A DNA stretch of 64,000 nucleotides from the NCBI RefSeq assembly GCF_000177235.2, contig NC_014829.1, forward strand, positions 992,001 to 1,056,000, in the 5' to 3' direction. A program made the translations under genes and the position numbers. Each line of letters opens with the position of its first letter. Position 1 is the first letter of the stretch. This DNA is from Evansella cellulosilytica DSM 2522. GTDB taxonomy: Bacteria > Bacillota > Bacilli > Bacillales > Salisediminibacteriaceae. Under the pieces are notes generated by a model, which had not been told where the DNA came from, searched no databases, and saw only the letters and a program-made list of their open reading frames with translations. Shown in pieces: positions 58,508-64,000 of this stretch.

Positions 58508-59809
58508 ATGTTAGAAGAGAGAATAGGAAAATGGATAGAGAGGTATGAAAAGAATAAATATTTAAATGGTACTCTTTTAATCACTTCAAATGATCGTATT
58601 ATTTTTAATAAAGGCTTCGGTATGGCTAATTGGGAGCATATGGTTCCAAATAAACATAATACTAAATTCCGTATTGGCTCACTTACTAAAGGTTTTACAG
58701 CGCTTGCTATTTTTCAATTACATGAAAATGGAAAATTGAATATAGAAGATTGTATAAGTAAGTACATTGCCAATTATCCACAAGGTGAAAAAATGACAAT
58801 TTACCACTGTCTAACTAATACTTCAGGAATTCCTAATTATACTAGTTTCTCAGATTTTTGGTCAACGTCAATGAGGCTTCCATCGTCTTTAAAGCAACTT
58901 ATTGATTCATTTAAAAATCTCCAATTAAACTTTGAGCCTGGTAATAAATTTGAGTACTCGAACTCAGGATACGCTTTGTTAACAGCTATCATTGAAGAAG
59001 TATCAGGTATGACATATGCGGATTACATAAAAGAAAAAATATGTTATCGATTAGGAATGTATCATACCGGGTGTGACGATGGGATTAATGTTGTTCCAAG
59101 CTTAGCATCAGGGTACTCATTCTGGGAAAAACCAATCCATCCAGCATACGCAGACTTATCCTTTCCATTAGGAGCGTATGGCCTATATTCTACAACAGAG
59201 GACTTACATATTTGGGATAGGGCACTAAATACATCCCAGCTACTTAATAAAGAACAAACAGTTAAAATGTTCACAGCACATCAAGATTCATATGCTTGTG
59301 GTTGGATGGTTTCTGACGTGTTAGGTAGAAGGTGTATTCATCATTTTGGGGATATTAGCGGCTTTTGTAGTAGTTTTTTAAGTTTTGTTGATGAACAGGT
59401 TACTATTATCTACCTTAGCAATATGGATGTTACGCCGGTTGATCATTTGTCAAAGAATATAGCTAAAATAATGTACGGGGATAATCTAGCATTGCCTGCT
59501 CCTGTTAGACAAATAGACTTTACTGACAAAGGAGTAATTGAAGGGAAGTATTACATTCAACGGGATAGTATGACTATAGAAATCACTAAGAAACAAAATG
59601 AACTATATGTAACAGTTCCAAAAAGGTACGGTGTATTATATAAACTTAAACTAGTACCAATTAGTCACAATCCATCAAAAACTACTTTTTTAACCGAAAT
59701 GGTTAACGAACAACTCGTATTCCATTATTCCTTATCAGGGCAGGTAAAGTTTTTGGAGTACAAAGACTATAACGATCATTACCATATAGCTTATAAGAAT
59801 AAAAGTTAG
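58508..59809 (+). CDS. Serine hydrolase, beta-lactamase/PBP-like (class C fold)
   Basis: A 433-residue protein. The N-terminal 330 residues form a class C beta-lactamase-like domain with Ser58-x-x-Lys61 (GSLTKG) and YSNSGYALL (Tyr-x-Asn). A third motif, HHFGD at about 280, replaces the KTG. There is no signal peptide, so it is probably cytoplasmic. The C-terminal 100 residues make a beta-barrel-like extra domain as in many esterases and D-aminopeptidases of this fold. Substrate unknown. AAGGGGAAAGAG precedes ATG. Confidence 0.88.
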   Translation: MLEERIGKWIERYEKNKYLNGTLLITSNDRIIFNKGFGMANWEHMVPNKHNTKFRIGSLTKGFTALAIFQLHENGKLNIEDCISKYIANYPQGEKMTIYHCLTNTSGIPNYTSFSDFWSTSMRLPSSLKQLIDSFKNLQLNFEPGNKFEYSNSGYALLTAIIEEVSGMTYADYIKEKICYRLGMYHTGCDDGINVVPSLASGYSFWEKPIHPAYADLSFPLGAYGLYSTTEDLHIWDRALNTSQLLNKEQTVKMFTAHQDSYACGWMVSDVLGRRCIHHFGDISGFCSSFLSFVDEQVTIIYLSNMDVTPVDHLSKNIAKIMYGDNLALPAPVRQIDFTDKGVIEGKYYIQRDSMTIEITKKQNELYVTVPKRYGVLYKLKLVPISHNPSKTTFLTEMVNEQLVFHYSLSGQVKFLEYKDYNDHYHIAYKNKS

Positions 59810-59851
59810 ATTAATAATGTAATTAACAAAATTGTAGGAGGGCTTCATTCA

Positions 59852-60079
59852 TTGGACGAGTATACCCTTTTAAATGTGATATCCTTTATTTTAATTGTAA
59901 TTGCCCTGTATAAATTTTTTCAATTACTTAGTCAAGCAAAAAAGCTGAAGGTTGGTAATAAGTTATCAAGAAAATTGGTACATGAGTTAAGCCAGAAAAT
60001 AAAGATAGCAATAACGCTTTTTAGTATTGGTTGTATATTAAGCTTAATAGCAATAATGCTAAGCTATTTCCAATCGTAA
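59852..60079 (+). CDS. Small membrane protein, two helices
   Basis: A 75-residue protein with helices at 8-25 (VISFILIVIALYKFF) and 50-72, joined by a basic loop (KKLKVGNKLSRKL). The start is TTG 59852 with GGAGGG 9 bases upstream. Family unknown. It may be cotranscribed with the serine hydrolase 42 bases upstream. Confidence 0.62.
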   Translation: MDEYTLLNVISFILIVIALYKFFQLLSQAKKLKVGNKLSRKLVHELSQKIKIAITLFSIGCILSLIAIMLSYFQS

Positions 60080-60291
60080 GGAGATGAATCAAGAGGAGTT
60101 TTTAGTGCCTAGGATTGAAACATTAGAGAATAAAAATCGTCTTTAATAATAGCTGTTTTAGTAAAAATTGTTGCTTTTTCAGAGTTGGTGATACGAAAGG
60201 TGGCGATTGCCTGCAGTGCATCAAAGCAAATAATATACTTTAAAACAACAATTTATGCGAAAGTAGCCTTTATATTAAAGGGGGAAATGCT
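60080..60291. other. Intergenic space with a degenerate Bacillus repeat
   Basis: ATACGAAAGGTGGCGATTGC at about 60191-60210 is related to CGAAAGGTGGCGACTCC at 33480 and to a shorter piece at 34056. These look like fragments of a common dispersed Bacillaceae repeat. Nothing else is seen. Confidence 0.5.
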
Positions 60292-60681
60292 TTGAAATAC
60301 TTCTATTTCTTTTTTATATTAATCGTGTCTGGTTGTAGTTTGATTCAATTAAGTGATAGTGCAGACATTGCAAAAGAACATCTCGAAGATAAAGGCTATA
60401 GGGTCATATCTTTAGTAAACGAATCGAGTGGAGAATTAACGAGTAGTTGGGTGGAGGGCTTCCCAGGGTCGCAAGAATGGGATGTTCAGAATGTTGATCC
60501 AGATGAATATATCGGAAAAGAAATAAAAAGAGTAAGATTCAAAGTTAAAAACCATCCATTGAATTCCGTGGACAACGACGAAGTAAACGTGACAGTATTT
60601 CTGCATGAAGAGGAAGTAATCGGTGGTATATCATTTTTTGTGAATATGGATGGTGCTCCGTACTCTTTAGATGGAAACTAA
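60292..60681 (+). CDS. Small lipoprotein, unknown function
   Basis: A 129-residue lipoprotein with VSGC lipobox (Cys15). The mature part is acidic: DIAKEHLEDKGYRVISLVN, then DPDEYIGKEIKRVRFKVKNH. A TTG start with AAGGGGGAAA upstream. Family not recognised; the layout resembles small Bacillus lipoproteins with a DUF4830-like domain, not verified. Confidence 0.75.
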   Translation: MKYFYFFFILIVSGCSLIQLSDSADIAKEHLEDKGYRVISLVNESSGELTSSWVEGFPGSQEWDVQNVDPDEYIGKEIKRVRFKVKNHPLNSVDNDEVNVTVFLHEEEVIGGISFFVNMDGAPYSLDGN

Positions 60682-60711
60682 TCTATCTTTATATGATCAT
60701 AAATTTAAATC

Positions 60712-60740
60712 ACGAGTTGTCTTTGATGCAGCTCGTTTTG
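60712..60740 (+). terminator. Terminator after the lipoprotein gene
   Basis: ACGAGTTG pairs with CAGCTCGT (one G-T pair), then TTTTG. Confidence 0.75.
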
Positions 60741-60861
60741 CTTATTTCAGAACTGGAAAAAGATGTTAAACTTAAAAAGAGGACTAGAGGTATTTTCTAA
60801 GAAAGGGAGCGTCGTCAAACGCCAAATGTAATCAACTTTTGTTCTTTAAGGGGGATGAGAA

Positions 60862-61380
60862 ATGAAGAAAGGGCTGCTTATCATAGACGTACAAAACGGT
60901 ATGTTTCAGGAAGGGAATGTTGTAGACAAAGGAGAAAGGTTGCTAAAAAACATTAGTAAATTAATAGTAAAGGCACGTTCGGCAGGGGCACCTATTTTAT
61001 ACGTACAGCATAATGAACCTACTGGTAGAACACTAGAAAATGGGACAAAGGATTGGGAAATTCACCCTGAAATCACGCCAAATAAAGAAGATATTATCAT
61101 CCAAAAAACAACTCCTGACTCATTTTTTAATACTCTTTTAGATGAGGAACTAAGAAAACAGGGGATTGATCACTTAGTTATTACTGGAATTCAAACAGAG
61201 GTGTGTGTTGATACAACTTGTAGAAGAGCTTTCAGTATGAAGTATAAGGTCACGCTACCATCAGATACACACAGCACTTGGGACACAGAAAACATTAGTG
61301 CCGAACAGATTGTTACGCATCACAACCGAGTGTTACGCTGGTTTGCCGATGTTTATCCGAGTAATGATATCACGTTTTGA
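60862..61380 (+). CDS. Isochorismatase-family cysteine hydrolase
   Basis: A 172-residue hydrolase with the isochorismatase fold. The triad is Asp9 (LLIIDVQNGMF), Lys near 84 (IIQKTTPDSF) and Cys in TGIQTEVCVDTTC. The length is that of nicotinamidase-like or YcaC-like members rather than full EntB. The substrate (an amide or N-carbamoyl compound) is not known. GGGGG with GATGAGA lies upstream of ATG. Terminal position in its own unit. Confidence 0.87.
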   Translation: MKKGLLIIDVQNGMFQEGNVVDKGERLLKNISKLIVKARSAGAPILYVQHNEPTGRTLENGTKDWEIHPEITPNKEDIIIQKTTPDSFFNTLLDEELRKQGIDHLVITGIQTEVCVDTTCRRAFSMKYKVTLPSDTHSTWDTENISAEQIVTHHNRVLRWFADVYPSNDITF

Positions 61381-61430
61381 TATGTATGATGTAATGCTAA
61401 GTATGACAGTTGATAGAGAGGAGGAGAAGT

Positions 61431-61604
61431 ATGAAATATTTACTTTACGGTACAGTAGGCGTTTTGGTAATTTTCATTGGTTTAAATAGTTTTGGTTTTA
61501 ATTCTTTTGTTATTCTCATGGATACAATCGAATGGTCAACAAGATATATATTGCCATGGATAGCTTTGTATTGGTTTATTCAATATGTGAAGAGAAAGAA
61601 ATAG
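61431..61604 (+). CDS. Small membrane protein
   Basis: A 57-residue protein with two hydrophobic segments and a basic end (YVKRKK). GGAGGAG lies 5 bases before ATG 61431. No family recognised. It starts 50 bases after the isochorismatase stop and may be cotranscribed. Confidence 0.6.
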   Translation: MKYLLYGTVGVLVIFIGLNSFGFNSFVILMDTIEWSTRYILPWIALYWFIQYVKRKK

Positions 61605-61714
61605 GACGTTACAGTAGAGGTTAAATTATTTAAAAGAAAGAAAAGGGGTCTCCGTAGAAAAGCGAGTGTAACATGTATTGGTAACCTTACGACTTTGACT
61701 AAAGGAGGTTTCTT

Positions 61715-62065
61715 ATGCGATTATCGGTTACTCTTCTCCTATTAGCTATACTCCCAGCGATACTTATTGGCTGTACTACTAGTCCCGGGCAAAATAAAGC
61801 GGGCTTTTTAAGTAAGGAACAAGTATTAAAGCTAAACCCTGATGCAGATATAGTTGAATTTGAAGATAGAGTGTATCAAGCTGGCATTGATTGGGTTGAA
61901 GAGGAAGCGTTATCAAAAGGGGAACAATTAGGTGAAATAAGGGAAGGAATGGCGAATAAATTACCTGCTGGCGCTATCATCATTGCACCAAATGAAAGAA
62001 GAGACATACTCATCGTTGAGTACGACGGGAAAGAAAAGAGGTATTTACTTCAAGTAGGTGAATAA
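61715..62065 (+). CDS. Small lipoprotein, unknown
   Basis: A 116-residue lipoprotein with LIGC lipobox (Cys20). The mature part is acidic, with KEQVLKLNPDADIVEFEDRV and IIIAPNERRDILIVEYDGKE. Similar short lipoproteins are seen in other Bacillaceae, function unknown. AAAGGAGG precedes ATG. Confidence 0.75.
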   Translation: MRLSVTLLLLAILPAILIGCTTSPGQNKAGFLSKEQVLKLNPDADIVEFEDRVYQAGIDWVEEEALSKGEQLGEIREGMANKLPAGAIIIAPNERRDILIVEYDGKEKRYLLQVGE

Positions 62066-62178
62066 TCTTCAACAATATGAAACTATAATTACACGTAAGG
62101 GTCAGTTCTACATTGTTGAAGATCAGATAAGGAAATTTACGCACAATGCAACTCACTATTTCATAATTCTAATTGCCA

Positions 62179-62394
62179 CTAAATATTTGTAATTATCAAG
62201 ATAATTCCAAGTAGGATAAGTATAGTACTGTGATTAGATTCATTAGTAATGAGTAATAAAAGACCAGTGAAAATAAGAGGAGGAATAACATCTGCATCTA
62301 GTATGATTGACAAGATAATCGTTAAAAAAATTAATGAAGTAGTAGTTACTAATTGTCCCGTCTGTTTATTTTCTTCGTTTTTAATTTTACTCAC
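62179..62394 (-). CDS. Possible small membrane protein
   Basis: A 71-residue frame with a charged N-terminus (MSKIKNEENKQTGQ) followed by two hydrophobic helices. The GTG start overlaps an AAAGAGG stretch, so the ribosome site is not convincing. The opposite strand also has an open frame, with no site. I lean to this strand because of the regular helix pattern. Confidence 0.42.
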   Translation of the reverse strand: MSKIKNEENKQTGQLVTTTSLIFLTIILSIILDADVIPPLIFTGLLLLITNESNHSTILILLGIILIITNI

Positions 62395-62611
62395 CTCTTT
62401 CTCTTTACTTTATGAAGACAAGAAAAAGAGGGTGCCATCATAATTACAAATTATGAGTGTTACCCATATGTTTTTTAGTTCAACTCTGAAAAGTACTGAT
62501 GAAGGGCTAGAGTGGGGCCATTTGTTATTCTTCCTAGAAGACGTTGCTACATCCATAACCTAGTGATTGTTAAAGAATACAAATTAATTTGGAAGGGGGA
62601 GGTGGTTTGTA

Positions 62612-63442
62612 ATGATTTCAGAATTACAGAAATGTGAATTTTACAAATGTAGAGGATTATTAAATGAACATGGTCATATAGAAGCTAAGGCAATAGTTGA
62701 AGGAGTAAATCCAGGCCGCATTTTTGTAGATAATATGGACTCTCCTACTTCAGGACTTATTTGGTTAGGTAATAACGATGGTTTTTTCTTTATTGGAAAT
62801 GAAAGAAATGAATATTTTAATGCTGATTTAAATCATTTTATTGATACGGTCGTCTTACCAGAAGCCAGAAAGGTAGGATTAACGTGGTTTGAGGGCATTG
62901 GCAATCATGCATTGTGGGATGAAACTATAAAAGGTGTTTTTAAACATCGTCATGTAGATAGCTGGGATCAAAGGGTTTATACATTACAGAGAAAAGACTT
63001 TAAACACAACGTAGAATTTACTTTAGGAGAAGAATATAATATTTTCAAAATTAACGACACACTTTTTAATAACACAGCTAGTTCAATAAAAAACATTGCA
63101 TTTTTACATTCAAAGGTTTCAGCGTTTTGGTCTTCACCAGAGACGTTCTTTCATAAAGGACTAGGTTACTGTGCCGTTTATAACGATGAAATAGTATGCA
63201 TTTGTTTATCTGGTTTTGTAGTTAATCAAGTTCACTGTATTGATATTGAAACTCTGGAAGGGCATCAAGGAAAAAAGCTAGCACAAAACGTTGCCTTAGC
63301 TTTTGTAGAAAAATGTATGGCAAACAATCTTGCTCCATATTGGGATTGTATGGAATCTAATAAACCCTCAATGGCTGTTGCAGAAAAAATTGGACTAAGA
63401 AATGTATTTAACTACAAAGGATATGCCTTTAAGTTTGAGTAG
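62612..63442 (+). CDS. GNAT acetyltransferase, GNAT_acetyltran type
   Basis: A 276-residue protein of the PF12746-like GNAT group. The N-terminal part is an alpha/beta domain with GLIWLGNNDGFFFIGNERNE; the C-terminal catalytic part holds YCAVYNDEIVCICLSGFVV, TLEGHQGKKLAQNVALAFVE (acetyl-CoA loop) and WDCMESNKPSMAVAEKIGL. The acceptor is unknown. A strong GGGGGAGGTGG site precedes ATG. Confidence 0.87.
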   Translation: MISELQKCEFYKCRGLLNEHGHIEAKAIVEGVNPGRIFVDNMDSPTSGLIWLGNNDGFFFIGNERNEYFNADLNHFIDTVVLPEARKVGLTWFEGIGNHALWDETIKGVFKHRHVDSWDQRVYTLQRKDFKHNVEFTLGEEYNIFKINDTLFNNTASSIKNIAFLHSKVSAFWSSPETFFHKGLGYCAVYNDEIVCICLSGFVVNQVHCIDIETLEGHQGKKLAQNVALAFVEKCMANNLAPYWDCMESNKPSMAVAEKIGLRNVFNYKGYAFKFE

Positions 63443-63455
63443 TTTTAAAGAAAAG

Positions 63456-63496
63456 ACGTTAATAACAGGTTCGTGAACCTGTTATTACGTTTTTCT
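63456..63496 (+). terminator. Terminator after the GNAT gene
   Basis: ACGTTAATAACAGGTTC pairs with GAACCTGTTATTACGT around a 2-base loop with one bulge, followed by TTTTC. Confidence 0.9.
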
Positions 63497-63577
63497 TATT
63501 TTTAGAACAGGGAAATGTTGTTTGTATGAGACGCCACTATATGCTGCACATTTCTCAATTAAGAAAGGATGAAGGAA

Positions 63578-64000
63578 ATGAAAAAGAGAATTATATCGTT
63601 AGTAATTCTTGTAGTCGTTGTTTTAAGTGCCTGTGGGAACGATGACATTAAAAAAAATACAGTAGTAAATGCGGATTTGACTGAAAGAGAAAAAGGAATA
63701 CTATCAACGACATCAAATCAATCATTTGTTTTTGATTTCAATATTGATAGTGATTATAAAGAGGTATCTGTATGGATAGAAAAATATGAGTTTGGTTCAT
63801 TGGTTGAGGAAAAAGTAGGACAACTGACAACGGAAGTTAAAGAAAGTGGAACAATCATCTTTTCGACGAATAAGTCAAATAATACTCCAAATCAATTGGA
63901 CTTCAACATCGGTGTAAGCAGTAATGGAAACACAGGATCAGCTCCATATGCTGATATTATTTCGGATAAAGGAACAGAAGATATGGCTCTGATGGAGACC
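63578..64000 (+). CDS. Lipoprotein, 5' part (cut by window edge)
   Basis: The first 141 codons of a lipoprotein: MKKRIISLVILVVVVLSAC (lipobox LSAC, Cys19), then GNDDIKKNTVVNADLTERE. The mature part is acidic and beta-rich. AAAGGATGAAGGA precedes ATG 63578. Family not recognised. The frame is open to the window end. Confidence 0.8.
   Translation, partial: MKKRIISLVILVVVVLSACGNDDIKKNTVVNADLTEREKGILSTTSNQSFVFDFNIDSDYKEVSVWIEKYEFGSLVEEKVGQLTTEVKESGTIIFSTNKSNNTPNQLDFNIGVSSNGNTGSAPYADIISDKGTEDMALMET

Noticed and set aside
62249-62443. Plus-strand open frame opposite the small membrane protein
   Set aside because: No ribosome site; the opposite strand shows a clearer helix pattern.

Overview
The window is AT-rich DNA from a spore-forming Bacillaceae bacterium. 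The evidence is strong GGAGG-type ribosome binding sites, many TTG and GTG starts, a KinB/LytS-like sensor kinase, an Asn-rich gamma-SASP-like protein, DUF2512 and DUF6944 proteins, and a LysM-NlpC/P60 wall hydrolase. Very acidic lipoproteins and Na+-coupled transporters hint at an alkaliphilic or halotolerant member. The genus is not proven by the sequence.

Layout. 1-639: truncated barrel-type protein. 1.1-11.0 kb: nitrate assimilation and siroheme cluster (NarK-type transporter, NirB with a frameshift, NirD, NasC, TrpD2-like protein, CobA, SirB, precorrin-2 dehydrogenase). 11-17.5 kb: hydroxyacid dehydrogenase, transporter, DNA glycosylase, small proteins, and an XdhC/MobA-like pair for a molybdenum hydroxylase not encoded here. 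17.5-21.7 kb: structured leader, membrane protein, PucR regulator and a divergent amidase. 23.2-23.9 kb: a 52-bp tandem repeat array. 24-37.8 kb: housekeeping and accessory genes (Ca2+/cation exchanger, second-type MurG, sensor kinase, NSS symporter, glycosyltransferase, esterase, DUF6944 pair, wall hydrolase) with many hairpin repeats.

38.2-48.9 kb holds what I regard as the main system: a flavin-based extracellular electron transfer (EET) locus like that of Listeria. It has dmkB, eetB, eetA, an Ndh2 with a membrane C-terminal domain, an ApbE/FmnB flavin transferase and a dedicated ECF module (A1, A2, T). About 6 kb from apbE is a duplicated lipoprotein with two perfect ApbE flavinylation motifs (D-x-x-T-G-A-T). 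A near-identical TGTGA-N6-TCACA operator (Rex or FNR/CRP type) precedes both this lipoprotein and apbE, tying it to the locus as a candidate PplA-like electron carrier of a different fold.

49-55.5 kb: UPF0210 and ACT genes behind a glycine riboswitch, a FixH-like lipoprotein, treC-treR with a TreR operator inside the promoter, and a NUDIX gene behind a ykkC-family RNA that resembles the nucleoside-diphosphate subtype. 55.5-64 kb: a run of small accessory genes (GNATs, tautomerase-like, YciI, serine hydrolase, isochorismatase, lipoproteins), mostly as single transcription units.

Dispersed hairpin repeats of at least three families are scattered through the intergenic spaces.
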